A stretch of 64,000 bases of DNA from CAVSPO01 sp963730005 (GTDB lineage Bacteria; Actinomycetota; Actinomycetes; Propionibacteriales; Propionibacteriaceae), in contig CAVSPO010000028.1 in assembly GCA_963730005.1 (NCBI GenBank), positions 1 through 64,000 of the forward strand, written 5' to 3'. Shown piece by piece: positions 16,677 through 26,007 of this stretch. The notes under the pieces are model-generated. The model had not been told where the DNA came from. It ran no database searches and was given only the letters and a program-made list of their open reading frames with translations. A program made the position numbers and the translations under genes. Within the stretch, counting starts at the first letter, position 1. Every line of letters begins with the position of its first letter.

Positions 16677-18011
16677 ATGGCTACTCGTCCGCCGCAGGGC
16701 CGCGCCGACACCGCGGCCGGAATGACAGTGGCCGAGATGATCGACGGCCCGGTGGGCGCCTACCTGCACGTCCCGTTCTGCTCCCGGATCTGCCCGTTCT
16801 GCCCGTACAACAAGGTGGTTCCCCGTCCGGGCCAGCCGGAGCGCTACTTCGCGGCACTGCTGGCCGAGACGCGGGCCTACCTCGAGGCGGGCGCCGCAGG
16901 AGCCGACGGGTTCACCTCGCTCTACGTGGGTGGCGGAACTCCGACGCTGTTTCCCGACCTGCTGGCGCCGATCGTCGCCGAGCTTCCGGTGTCCGGTGAG
17001 CGGGCGATCGAGGTGCTCCCCACCCATGCGACCCCGGAGCGCCTCGACACCCTGCGAGGCATGGGGTTCACAGCGGTGAGCATCGGCGTCCAGTCGTTCT
17101 CGGATGACGTGCTGCGACACCTGCAGCGTCCTCACGACGGGGCGACCGCGCACGCCGCGCTGTCCGCGGCGGTTGGCCGCTTCGGCCTGGTGGACGCAGA
17201 CCTGATCCTCGACGTCGAGTACGACGACGCCCACGCCGGCACCTTCCTGCGCGACCTGGTGCAGTGCTTCGACCTCGGGGCCGACCAGATCTCGACCTAC
17301 CCGCTGATGCGGTTCGGCTACACCCCGTTCGGCGCCGCCCGGCACGCGCGGCGACGCGAGCACGAGGTGCTGGCGGAGGCCACCCGCCTGGCCGGGGAGC
17401 ACGGCTATCAGCGTCGCTCGGTGTGGACTTTCAACCGGCCCGCCTCGCCCAGCTACACGTCCATCACCCGCCGCCGCTTCCTGGGGCTGGGGGCAGGCGC
17501 CTCCTCGTTCCTGGGCCGCGACTTCCTGGTCAACCACTTCGGCGTCGAGACCTACATCGCTGCCGTCGAGCAGGGGCACCTGCCGCTGGCCCGACGGCTG
17601 CATCTGGGCGCTCTCGGGGGCTCCGCCTACGACGCCTTCTGGCAGGCGTACTCGGGACGTCTTCCGGTGCCGCCCGCGGGTTCGGGAAGCCGGCTGTGGC
17701 GAGCGGGGATGCGGGCCGCCGTGCCGCTGCTGGCCGCCGGCGACCTGGTGACGCGCGAACCGCAGGACGGCTGCCACGCGCTCACCGCACGCGGCTTCGA
17801 CCGGTACCACGACCTCGAGCGGTGGGCCACTTACCACCTGATCGAGCCGTTGTGGGCCGAGATGCTGACCGAGCACGCCGCCGAGGGCGCGCCGGCAGCC
17901 TGGGCCACCCCGGCCGCCGCGCACCGGCGCCGGGTGTGGAACGTCGTGTCGCGCGCGCTGCAGCGCCCGGTCCCGTCAAGCGCCGGCTCCGATCAGACGA
18001 AGGTCAGGTAG
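16677..18011 (+). CDS. HemW/coproporphyrinogen-oxidase-like radical SAM protein
   Basis: The 444-residue protein has the HemN/HemW-type cluster motif CSRICPFCPY (CxxxCxxC, about residues 35-44), the glycine-rich SAM motif YVGGGTPT, the GVQSFSDDVLRHLQR motif and a C-terminal HemN-like domain. Proteins of this type act as heme chaperones, heme-degrading radical methylases (HutW/ChuW) or oxygen-independent coproporphyrinogen dehydrogenases. No hem gene adjoins, so I cannot choose. ATG at 16677 has GAGG nine bases upstream. Its last 19 bases overlap the convergent radical SAM gene. Confidence 0.75.
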   Translation: MATRPPQGRADTAAGMTVAEMIDGPVGAYLHVPFCSRICPFCPYNKVVPRPGQPERYFAALLAETRAYLEAGAAGADGFTSLYVGGGTPTLFPDLLAPIVAELPVSGERAIEVLPTHATPERLDTLRGMGFTAVSIGVQSFSDDVLRHLQRPHDGATAHAALSAAVGRFGLVDADLILDVEYDDAHAGTFLRDLVQCFDLGADQISTYPLMRFGYTPFGAARHARRREHEVLAEATRLAGEHGYQRRSVWTFNRPASPSYTSITRRRFLGLGAGASSFLGRDFLVNHFGVETYIAAVEQGHLPLARRLHLGALGGSAYDAFWQAYSGRLPVPPAGSGSRLWRAGMRAAVPLLAAGDLVTREPQDGCHALTARGFDRYHDLERWATYHLIEPLWAEMLTEHAAEGAPAAWATPAAAHRRRVWNVVSRALQRPVPSSAGSDQTKVR

Positions 18012-18925
18012 CGCCGCAGCACCTCGAGCACCACCCGGGGCTCACCGCGGAAGAGCAGCGACAACTCCCCCGCGAACGCGAACCCGCACTGCTCGCACAG
18101 ACCCGGGATCTCGATGCAGCGCCCGCACGTCCACTGCCGGCCGTCCTCGACGATGACGCACTGCGGGCAGGGCCGGGGGGCCGACAGGTCGGCGAGCCGA
18201 GGCAGCGCCGACGCCAGGTTGAGCACCGGCTGCCCCTGCCTGATCAGCCGCCCGATGCGCTCGCACACGTCACGGCGCTGGGCCGGGGTGAGGGTCAGGT
18301 CTTCGGTGCCCGGGTAGGGCGTGTGCAGGTTGTAGGACACGCCACGCACGCTCGGCAGCGCGGCTGCCAGCTCGGCCACCTGCTCGACGTCGTCGACGTT
18401 GAGCCGGTTCACCGCCATGTACAGGCACAGGTTGTTCGTCGGGGCAGCCTCGATGTTCGCGAGCACCCGGTCGTAGCTGTGCCCCCGGATCGCGTCGTGG
18501 TGTTCCCGAGTGCCGTCCACGCTGACCAGCACCAGATCGGCCTGCGGCAGGTCGAGCCCCAGCGTCCCGTTGGTGACGACGCCGACCAGCGGGAACCCGA
18601 CCGCACGGGCCTCGGCGATCAGGTCGCCGAGAGTCCGGTCACCGTCGCGCCACAGCAGTGGCTCGCCGCCGTACAACAGCAGAATCCGCACGCCCTGGCC
18701 GTGCAGCAGCCTCAGGTCCGCCTGCAGGCGCTCGAACGGGTAGTCGACGCGGCGCAGGTTGGCCACCCCGCAGTGCCGGCAGGCGAGGTTGCACCGATCG
18801 GTCACGATCAGCGACCCGACGATCGGGTCGCGCCGCCGGAACAGCACCGTGGTCAGGCCGAACCACCCGAGTTCCAGCCACGTGCCCAGCCCGGGACCCC
18901 GTGCCCGTCGGCCGGCGGCGGTCAT
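17993..18925 (-). CDS. Radical SAM protein with a Cys-rich C-terminal (SPASM-like) region
   Basis: This 310-residue protein has the radical SAM motif CNLACRHC (about residues 50-57), GGEPLL and VSVDGTREHHDAIRG. The C-terminal cysteines CPQC, CGRC and CEQCGF suggest one or two auxiliary clusters. Such proteins modify peptides, lipids or tRNA; no precursor peptide of the usual kind is obvious. Its ATG overlaps the stop of the small SHOCT-like membrane gene (ATGA), so the two are one transcription unit. Its 3' end overlaps the convergent HemW-like gene by 19 bases. Confidence 0.78.
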   Translation of the reverse strand: MTAAGRRARGPGLGTWLELGWFGLTTVLFRRRDPIVGSLIVTDRCNLACRHCGVANLRRVDYPFERLQADLRLLHGQGVRILLLYGGEPLLWRDGDRTLGDLIAEARAVGFPLVGVVTNGTLGLDLPQADLVLVSVDGTREHHDAIRGHSYDRVLANIEAAPTNNLCLYMAVNRLNVDDVEQVAELAAALPSVRGVSYNLHTPYPGTEDLTLTPAQRRDVCERIGRLIRQGQPVLNLASALPRLADLSAPRPCPQCVIVEDGRQWTCGRCIEIPGLCEQCGFAFAGELSLLFRGEPRVVLEVLRRYLTFV

Positions 18926-19218
18926 CCCGACCCGCCGGCCGCCTCGTCCAGGACCCGCCTCATCGCCCGGTACGCCGACTCATCGATGTCGCCGCGAGCG
19001 AACCGCTCCCGCAGGATCGCCCGGGCATGATCGCCATGATCGGCAGGACCCCCGCCACGTGGAAAGCGCGCGTCCAGCTCCCGCTTGGCGACCACCAGCG
19101 CGACGGCCCAGAAAGCCAGGTAGGCGGCCATCGACGCCAGCCCCGCGCCCCGCGACTCGCTCCCCGACAGCAGCCGATCACTCGGCCCATAGAACGGGTG
19201 CATCGCCATCACCCCCAC
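18922..19218 (-). CDS. Small membrane protein with a SHOCT-like tail
   Basis: The 98-residue protein has one predicted transmembrane helix (about residues 28-45, AGLASMAAYLAFWAVALVV) and a C-terminal SHOCT-like motif (ILRERFARGDIDESAYRAMRRVL) that usually mediates oligomerisation. It may anchor a partner such as the coupled radical SAM protein. GTG at 19218 has GGAG five bases upstream; ATG at 19209 is an alternative. Confidence 0.6.
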   Translation of the reverse strand: MGVMAMHPFYGPSDRLLSGSESRGAGLASMAAYLAFWAVALVVAKRELDARFPRGGGPADHGDHARAILRERFARGDIDESAYRAMRRVLDEAAGGSG

Positions 19219-19333
19219 GCTCGCTCCAGTCCCACCAGCCTAGCCGCGAGTCGATTGACGAGGCCCAACCCCGGTGGGACATTGATCAGGTCGGGACGAC
19301 GACGTCCCGGCCTGTCGGGCAAGGGAGCTGGAC

Positions 19334-20044
19334 ATGACTGATCGAGCCGTGACTGATCGTGAACTGGCCGCCGGGTGGGACGCTGCACACCGACAAGCCG
19401 CCACCGTGACGTTCTTCGCCGGCCTGGTGATCATCCTGGGCTGCGTGGCGTGGTTCGGTTCGATGGAAGCCGCCGGAGCCATCCTCGAGGGGCAACAGCC
19501 GAGCGCCTTCCTGGCCACGCTGATTGCCGGAGTCCTGCTCATCGTCGACGTGGGGCTGCTGGTGTTCGTCGTGGGGCTGGCCCACGCCTTCTCGGACCGC
19601 TCGTTCGCGCTGGCCTTGACCGCCGCCGTCGCGACCCTGACGACGACCACCTCGGCCGTGCTGCACCTGTTGTGGGGGCACGCCGTCGCCACTCCCGAAG
19701 TGGCTCTGCAGGAAGGTGCCGTGGAGTTCCTGACCTGGCTGGCGCTCAACATCTGGCTGATGCCCCTGTTCGGACTGCTGGTCGGGGCAACCCTGCTGGC
19801 GCTGGGGTTTGCGTTGCGCGGGAGCGACTTCCGGCTGGCTCGACGACTGGGCCTGGCGTCACTGATCATCGGCGCCCTGTTGGTCGCGCTGGCGCCCTTC
19901 ACCGGCTTCTCGCCCGAGCAGTCGCCGTTCGTTGCCGTGGCCGCCATCCTGGTGTCCACTGGGGGCATCGGTGCCCTGGTGCTCGTCGCCCTGGTGCGGA
20001 TCGGTGCCCTGCTGTGGCGGACGAGGCGACCTGCTGTTTCCTGA
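19334..20044 (+). CDS. Six-helix integral membrane protein, unknown function
   Basis: The 236-residue protein has about six hydrophobic helices (25-45, 60-85, 92-115, 130-160, 175-195 and 205-228). I recognise no family; the paired helices and the lack of charged membrane residues do not point to a transporter. A strong AAGGGAG site precedes the ATG. It is followed by the SOS-box promoter of the DUF222/HNH gene, so it is probably monocistronic. Confidence 0.65.
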   Translation: MTDRAVTDRELAAGWDAAHRQAATVTFFAGLVIILGCVAWFGSMEAAGAILEGQQPSAFLATLIAGVLLIVDVGLLVFVVGLAHAFSDRSFALALTAAVATLTTTTSAVLHLLWGHAVATPEVALQEGAVEFLTWLALNIWLMPLFGLLVGATLLALGFALRGSDFRLARRLGLASLIIGALLVALAPFTGFSPEQSPFVAVAAILVSTGGIGALVLVALVRIGALLWRTRRPAVS

Positions 20045-20082
20045 TGCTGCCAGGGAAAACTGGCTGTGCGTAAGGTCGGCAT

Positions 20083-20105
20083 TCGAACACACGTTCGATT
20101 ATACT
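20083..20105 (+). promoter_or_regulatory. LexA (SOS) box and -10 element of the DUF222/HNH gene
   Basis: The sequence TCGAACACACGTTCGA at 20083-20098 is a perfect TCGAAC-N4-GTTCGA dyad, the known actinobacterial LexA site. It is followed at once by TATACT (20100-20105), a good -10 hexamer, with the start codon only 6 bases later, so the transcript should have almost no leader. LexA bound here would cover the promoter. Confidence 0.8.
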
Positions 20106-20111
20106 TGAGGC

Positions 20112-21535
20112 ATGGCCACCTCCATCTCCAAGATCTGGGCAGACCCCGAACCCTCGGAAGGCACAGCGCCGTTCGAGCACCCAGCTGACGCCGGCGAAGC
20201 GTTCGCGGCGCTTGACCACGCCCACCAGCAGCTGGTGGCCTGCGAGGTCGCCGAGCTCGTTGCCATCACGCAGGCTGCCGACCTGTACCAGATGGACGAC
20301 GACGCGGTGGGTGAGGGGTTGGAGCGGCTGATCCAGCCTGGCCGGGCCGGCACTCCACTCGTCGGCGAGTTCCTGGCGTTGGAGATGGGCGGGCTGCTGG
20401 GCATCTCGCCGGGTGCCGCGCTGGAACGGGTGGGGGATGCCCTCGACCTCCGGCACCGCCATCCGGCCCTGTGGAAAGCGGTGCTGGGTGGCACGGTGCG
20501 GGTTTGGCAAGCGGCGCAGGCGTGCCGGCAGGCCCGGGGGCTGTCCGTCGAAGCCGCAGCCCGGTTGGACAAGAAGATCGCGCACGCGCTCGCGCAGCTG
20601 CCGTGGGGCCGGGTGTGGCGGGCGCTGCCCGGCTGGGTCATGGCGGCTGACCCCGAACTGGCTGCCGAGCAGGCGGCCGTGGCCGCCCAGGCCCGGCAGG
20701 TGTACGTCGCACCGATCCGGGACGGTCACGTCGAGTTCCACGGGCGGGTCAGCCCTGTTGACGGCGTCTTCTTCGACCACGTCCTCGACCAGCTCGCCCA
20801 GACGCTGCCGGTCGACGCCGGGGTGGGGAATGATCTCCAGCAGCGGCGAGCGGCCGCGGTTGGGGTCCTCTGCCGGCAGGCGTTCGGGCAGGACGTGCTG
20901 CCCACCCACACCCTGGTCGTGCACATCAACGCCGGTGATCCCGCCCTCACCGCCACCGCTGAGGCGGCGACGCGGCCGGTGACTGCGGTGGGGTGGCGCG
21001 GGTCGAAGGGTGGGGGCCGCTGCTCACCCGGGCGCTGCCCGCGTTCCTGGCCCACTCGAAAGTGGTCGTCCGGCCGGTCGTCGACCCGGCCCGGTTGGGT
21101 GCGGTCGACGGCTACGAAACTCCCGACACGATGCGGTTCGCGCTCGAGCAACGCAACAGGTTCGACGTCTTCCCGTGGGGCACCAGACGCGCCCGCAGCT
21201 GTGACGCCGACCACACCGTCCCCTATTCGCCGGCGGGCCGGGCGCAGACCGGGCTGCACAACCTCGGCCCGCTGTCCCGGTTCACGCACAGGGCCAAGAC
21301 CCATGGGAACTGGTCCCTGACCCAGCCGACGCCCGGCGTCTACCACTGGACCTCCCCGCACGGCTACCGCTACCTGGTCACAGCCACGGGAACCATCCGG
21401 CTGCACATCCCCGAAGCCCGCAAGCGGCTCGTGGCCGCAGACCCGCTCCGGGCCGCGGGCAACCTCAGGTTCCCCGGCCGGCCCGATGCCCGGACTGTAG
21501 CCTTGCCGAGTGGTGATCCTCGCCGGCCTGCGTGA
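20112..21535 (+). pseudogene. DUF222 / HNH endonuclease (13E12-type), frameshifted
   Basis: The first frame encodes the DUF222 domain up to about 20985, and the second frame continues from GGVARVEGWGPLL through the HNH nuclease motif CDADHTVPY and a conserved Asn to the end at 21535. The full protein would be about 474 residues. Joining the frames needs one added base near 20980-20992, so either the sequence lost a base or the gene is broken. Homologues in Mycobacterium (the 13E12 repeat family) are induced by DNA damage through LexA, and an SOS box lies directly in front here. The 3' end overlaps the start of the CPBP protease gene by 26 bases. Confidence 0.78.
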
Positions 21536-22238
21536 GGTTCAGGCCTTCCTGCGGGCCTCCCTGCTGAACGTGACCTGGGAGCCCACTCCCGATCACGGGG
21601 CAGCCCTGGTGCGCCGTTGGATAGTCGTCGGCGTCTCACTGGCCCTGGGCGCGGCCGCGCTCGGGGGCGCCTTGATGGTGACACCCGGAGACCCGCTTTT
21701 CTACGCGGCGACGCTGGGGGTTGCAGCCATCTGGGTGGTCGGGGCGTTGGCCTCGGGGCCCATCAAGCTCGGCCGCGGCCGGGCGAGGGCGGGCCACGAA
21801 AGCCTCGGCGTGCTCCAGGGGTTCATCCTGGGGGGCATGCTGCTGACGGCGTTCCTCGCCGGGGCCCTCGTGGTCGCCCGCATCCCGCCCCTCCTCGGTC
21901 CCGTCAACGACCTGCTCGATCACGCCCGGTTCGGGTCCTTGTGGGTGGTCGCCGTCATCACGGCTGCCACCGGCGCCGCAGAGGAGCTCTTCTTCCGCGG
22001 CGCCATCTTCTCGGCCATCCCCGGACGGTGGGCCATCGCCGCTTCCACTGCGCTGTATGCCACGTCCACGCTGCTGTCCGGGGTCTTGTTGTTGACCTTC
22101 GCCGCCATCTGCCTCGGTCTGCTGACCGCCGCCCAGCGCCGGGTGACCGGCGGAGTGCTGGGGCCCATCACCTCGCACCTGACGTGGTCGCTGGGCATGC
22201 TGTTCCTGTTGCCGCACGTCCTCACCCTGGGAGTCTGA
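21510..22238 (+). CDS. CPBP-family intramembrane metalloprotease
   Basis: This 242-residue membrane protein belongs to the CAAX-protease and bacteriocin-processing (CPBP) family. The metal-binding motif EELFFRG (EExxxR type) lies near residue 160 at the start of a helix. A second motif with a conserved His (GVLGPITSHLTWS) lies near residues 215-227. Seven or eight hydrophobic segments are visible. The substrate is unknown. The GTG start lies inside the end of the HNH gene, and the stop is two bases before the next ATG, so it probably forms an operon with the SDR-TspO and photolyase genes. Confidence 0.78.
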   Translation: MVILAGLREVQAFLRASLLNVTWEPTPDHGAALVRRWIVVGVSLALGAAALGGALMVTPGDPLFYAATLGVAAIWVVGALASGPIKLGRGRARAGHESLGVLQGFILGGMLLTAFLAGALVVARIPPLLGPVNDLLDHARFGSLWVVAVITAATGAAEELFFRGAIFSAIPGRWAIAASTALYATSTLLSGVLLLTFAAICLGLLTAAQRRVTGGVLGPITSHLTWSLGMLFLLPHVLTLGV

Positions 22239-22240
22239 CC

Positions 22241-23659
22241 ATGAACGATCGCATCGCCCTGGTAACCGGCGCCACCGGCGCCATCGGCGAGCGTGTTGTG
22301 CCCGCCCTGCTGGAAGCCGGCTGGTCCGTCCGGGTGCTGAGCCGCTCCCCCAAGCGGCTCGACGCGCAGTGGCGGGACAAGGTGGACGTCGTCGTCGGCG
22401 ACGCCACTGATCCCGACGCCGTCCGCAAGGCGATGGCCGGCGCCACGGTCGCCTACTACCTGCTGCACTCGATGGACGGCCGCGGCGACTTCCTGCCCCG
22501 CGACCGGCAGCTCGCCCACACCTTCGCCGACGCTGCCGTCGCCACCGACGGCCTGCGTCGCATCGTCTACCTGAGCGGCCTGCACGACCCTGCTGCCAAG
22601 CTGTCGCCGCACATGGCGTCCCGGGTGGAGGTCGGCGACATCCTGCTCGCCTCGGGGGTGCCGACCGCGGTGCTGCAGGCCGGCGTCGTGCTGGGGGCGG
22701 ACTCCGCGTCCTTCAAGATGCTGCGCCACCTCTCCGAACGACTGCCGGCGGCGATCGGGCCCAAGTGGTTGAGCAACCACATCCAGCCCATGGCGATCGA
22801 CGACGTCGTCCACTACCTCGTGCAGGCCGCCGAGCTGCCTCCCGAGGTCAACCGGACGCTGGACGTCACCATGGACGAGGTGCTCACCTACGCCGACATG
22901 ATGCGCCGCTACGCCAAGCTCGCCGGTCTGCGGCGCCGCCTGATCGTCACGGTCCCGATCCTGACCCCCAACCTGGCGTCCCACTGGGTCGGGTTGGTGA
23001 CCCCGGTCCCGGCCGGCATCGCCCGACCGCTGGTCGGCAGCCTCATCCACGACGCCGTCCGGCACGAGAACGACATCGCCGCACTGCTGCCTGAACCGCC
23101 GGGCGGGCGGGCCGGTTTCGACGAGGCCGTGCGCCGCGGGCTGGTCGACGTGGACCCGACCCGCTGGCAACGCACGCTCACGGGAGTGGCCCTGGGGGTG
23201 GGCGCGGCAGCTGTGGCGGGCTCGGTCCTGACCGACGCCAGCAGCGGCTGGTACCAGCGGCTGCGCAAACCGGCCTGGCAGCCCCCGGCGGCCGCGTTCC
23301 CGATCGTCTGGACCAGCCTGTACACCGCCGTCACGCTGGCGGGCGCCGCGACCATCGCCGACCTCGGCGAGAAGGGCCGCGACGAGCAGGCGACGAAGTT
23401 CGGCCGGGCGCTGGCCGCCAACCTGGCGCTGAATGCCACCTGGAGCGGGCTGTTCTTCCGCCTCCACCAGCTGCCGGCGGCCACCGTCGGGGCTGCCGCG
23501 CTGGCAGCCTCCGGGGCCGACCTGACGCGTCGGGCAAGAGCGGCCGGAACATCCCGGGCCGTCGCCTTCGGTGCCTACACCGCCTGGTGTGCGTTCGCGA
23601 CGGTGCTCAGCGGCACGGTCGCCGCACTCAACCCGCAACCGGCACCTCGCCGCGGCTGA
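22241..23659 (+). CDS. Fusion of an NAD(P)-binding SDR epimerase and a TspO/MBR domain
   Basis: The 472-residue protein starts with an atypical short-chain dehydrogenase domain (TGATGAIGERVVPALL at about 8-23; YLSGLHDP), like those found with DUF2867. From about residue 325 it carries a TspO (tryptophan-rich sensory protein) domain with WYQRLRKPAWQPP and VWTSLYT, about five helices. TspO binds tetrapyrroles and responds to oxygen and light in bacteria; in Rhodobacter the homologue (crtK) lies in the photosynthesis/carotenoid region. Here the photolyase gene starts 8 bases downstream and the carotenoid operon is close by. ATG at 22241 has GGGAG nine bases upstream. The enzyme substrate is unknown. 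Confidence 0.8.
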   Translation: MNDRIALVTGATGAIGERVVPALLEAGWSVRVLSRSPKRLDAQWRDKVDVVVGDATDPDAVRKAMAGATVAYYLLHSMDGRGDFLPRDRQLAHTFADAAVATDGLRRIVYLSGLHDPAAKLSPHMASRVEVGDILLASGVPTAVLQAGVVLGADSASFKMLRHLSERLPAAIGPKWLSNHIQPMAIDDVVHYLVQAAELPPEVNRTLDVTMDEVLTYADMMRRYAKLAGLRRRLIVTVPILTPNLASHWVGLVTPVPAGIARPLVGSLIHDAVRHENDIAALLPEPPGGRAGFDEAVRRGLVDVDPTRWQRTLTGVALGVGAAAVAGSVLTDASSGWYQRLRKPAWQPPAAAFPIVWTSLYTAVTLAGAATIADLGEKGRDEQATKFGRALAANLALNATWSGLFFRLHQLPAATVGAAALAASGADLTRRARAAGTSRAVAFGAYTAWCAFATVLSGTVAALNPQPAPRRG

Positions 23660-23666
23660 GCACGAC

Positions 23667-25164
23667 GTGGCTCGCTCGATCCTGTGGCTGCGCCGCGACC
23701 TGCGCCGCGCCGACCACCCGGCCCTCGCGGCCGCGGCCGCGGACGGTGACGTGCTGCCGCTGTACGTGCTCGACCCGCGCACGGCGCGACGACCCCATCG
23801 CGCCGCGGCGCTGGGCCGCGCCCTCGCCGCCCTCCAGGACAGCTACGAAGGGGCACTGGTCATCAGGACCGGGACTGCCGAACAGATCGTGCCAACGGTT
23901 GCGCACGAGGTGGCAGCCGTGGCAGTGCACGTGACCCAGGACTTCACCCCTGCCGGGCGTGCCGTCGACCGGGCCGTCGCCGACGCCCTCGACGGCACCC
24001 CACTGGTCACCACCTCGACGCCGTACCTGGTGGCGCCGGGAATGGTGCGCAACCGCAGCGGGGCGCCGTACCGGGTGTTCACCCCGTTCTCGCGGGCCTG
24101 GCGGGAACAGCCGGTCGAGGCGCCTGCCGTCGAGCCGTCGCAGCTGCGGTTCGCCCGGGGTGTCGACTCCGAGCCGCTGCCCACCCCGCCGCCATCCCCG
24201 GAGCAGACCGAACTGCCGGTCACCGAGGCCGAGGCCGCTCACCGCTGGGCCCAGTTCCGTGCGGCACGGGCTGGACGACTACGACGAGGGCCGCGACCGG
24301 CCCGACCTGGCCGCCACCAGCCGTCTGTCGACCGCCCTGGCACTGGGCACCATCCACCCCCGGACGCTGCTGGCCTCACTGGGCGGACGCGACGACCCGG
24401 GCGCGCAGCGGTTCGTCACCGAGCTGGCCTGGCGGGAGTTCTACGCCGACGTGACGTGGCACCACCCCGGCTCGACCGTCACCGACTTCAACCCGCTGGG
24501 CATCGAGTACGCCGACCCGCAGGACCCGGAGGTCGCTCCCGATGTCGACGCCTGGCGCCAGGGTCGCACCGGTTACCCGCTGGTGGACGCCGGGCAACGG
24601 GAGTTGGCCGCCACCGGCTGGATGCACAACCGGGTTCGCATGGTGTCGGCGAGCTTCCTGACCAAGCACCTCAACGTCTGGTGGCGGGTGGGGGCAGACC
24701 ACTTTGCGGCGCAACTGGCCGACCACGACGTCGCCTCCAACAGCCACGGCTGGCAGTGGGTGGCGGGGACGGGCACCGACGCCAGCCCGTACTTCCGTGT
24801 CTTCAACCCGGTCACCCAGGGGCTGAAGTTCGACCCGGACGGCAACTACGTGCGCCGGTGGGTGCCCGAGCTGCGCCACCTGCCCGGAGCGGCGGTGCAC
24901 CGTCCCTGGCTGGCGGCGGACGGCTATCGGCACGGGTACCCGGCACCCGTCGTCGACCACAACGAGGCCCGCAGCGCGGCGCTGGCCCGCTACCAGTCAC
25001 GAACCAAGCCGGTCACGGGCGGGCTGACCAAGCAGGCTGCCCAGCCGGTCGGTCAGCCGCGACCGTCGCCCACCCGATCACCGAGCAGGGCGGCGAAGCT
25101 GTCCTTGGCAGTCTCGAGGCTGTGGCCCAGCCGCACCACGGCCGGGTTGTCGATGGCGTCCTGA
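23667..25164 (+). pseudogene. phr: Class I photolyase/cryptochrome, frameshifted
   Basis: The first frame gives the N-terminal antenna domain (SILWLRRDLRRADHPAL) to about residue 200, and the second gives the FAD domain with TELAWREFY, TGWMHNRVRM, NVWWRVGADHFAAQL, DVASNSHGWQWVAG and FNPVTQG. These are classic residues of CPD photolyase. A one-base insertion (or two-base loss) near 24261-24270 separates them, where HRWAQFRA should run on into GLDDYDEGRDRPDLA. GTG at 23667 is the likely start. The 3' end overlaps the convergent CarH-like gene by 112 bases. The enzyme would repair UV-induced pyrimidine dimers using blue light. Confidence 0.8.
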
Positions 25165-25926
25165 CAAGCACCGCCGACGCCGATCAGCAGCTGCGGGAAC
25201 GCGTGGAGCAAGGTTCGGACCAGCCGGTCGGCGGGCTCGACGTCGGTCTCCATCGGCACGGCAGTCACCACGGCGGTGGCATGGTGCTGGCGGACGGCAT
25301 GGCCCCAGGCGCTGTCGGGAAGGTCCGCGCCCAGGTAGACGGCCGTGCCAGCCCGCCCGGCGCAGCACCGTGGCGAAGGTCAGGATCCCGATCTCGTGGC
25401 GGGCACCAGCCGGGAGCCCAGTCAGCACCACCGGGACGGGCCGGGGCGCCGGAGCGGCGTCGCGGAGCAGGCTCAACTGGCCCATGATGGCCGCGGTCAA
25501 CAGGTGCTCCTCGTCCACGCCCACGCGGCCTGCGGCCCAGTCGTCGCCCACCAGCTGCAGCATCGGCATCAGCCAGTCGTCAGCCATGGCCGCCAGGTCA
25601 ATCGCGCCCAGGGCGGCCTGCAGCTGGGTGCTGAGCGCCTCGTAGGACCAGTTGCCAGAGCTGAACTGCTGCGCGAATTCCTGAGGCGCTGACGACGGCA
25701 CCGGCGGATGCTCCCCCAGTACATGCCGCGCGGCGTAACGGGGAGGCATCCCCACCCGCACCAGACGGGCCATCCGGTGCAGCAGGTCGGCGTGTTCCTG
25801 CGAGTAGGAGCGGTAGCCGTTCGACTCGCGGCCCGGGCAGGGCAGGCTGTAGCGGCGCTCCCAGGCACGCAGCGTCTGCTGCGTGATGCCGCACAGATCT
25901 GCGACCTGGCCGATGCTCAACGCCAC
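25053..25926 (-). pseudogene. CarH-like MerR regulator with B12-binding domain, frameshifted
   Basis: The N-terminus is a MerR helix-turn-helix (SIGQVADLCGITQQTLRAWE). The next domain has W-x9-EH (about residues 128-139), the hallmark of CarH photoreceptors in which adenosylcobalamin sits under the tryptophan. Then comes ARHEIG (about 175-180), in place of the usual ExHxxG with the cobalt-ligating His. After AGWH an extra G near 25340-25350 shifts the frame; the second frame continues AVYLGADLPD to GVGGACQDA. The intact protein would be about 290 residues. It faces the carotenoid operon across 81 bases and should repress it in the dark. The frameshift may be real or a sequencing error. Confidence 0.78.
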
Positions 25927-25955
25927 CGCAGCCCCCTGTCAGCGCCCGTTTCCGC

Positions 25956-25977
25956 AACCTTTGATGAACCTTGTACA
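25956..25977. promoter_or_regulatory. Candidate CarH operator: two 11-bp direct repeats in the divergent promoter
   Basis: Two adjacent 11-base units, AACCTTTGATG and AACCTTGTACA, share AACCTT and a T-rich centre. The second contains the TGTACA-type core reported for Thermus CarH operators, which are 11-bp direct repeats. The TACAAA at 25974-25979 could be the -10 of the carotenoid promoter. The 81-base gap between the regulator and idi-crtE holds nothing else. Confidence 0.5.
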
Positions 25978-26007
25978 AATATCGCGCCTTAGGGCAGGGT
26001 AAGGGCC

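Noticed and set aside
20112..21535. Programmed frameshift in the DUF222/HNH gene
   Set aside because: No slippery heptamer or downstream pseudoknot was recognised, and five other nearby genes have similar one-base breaks, so mutation or sequencing error is simpler.
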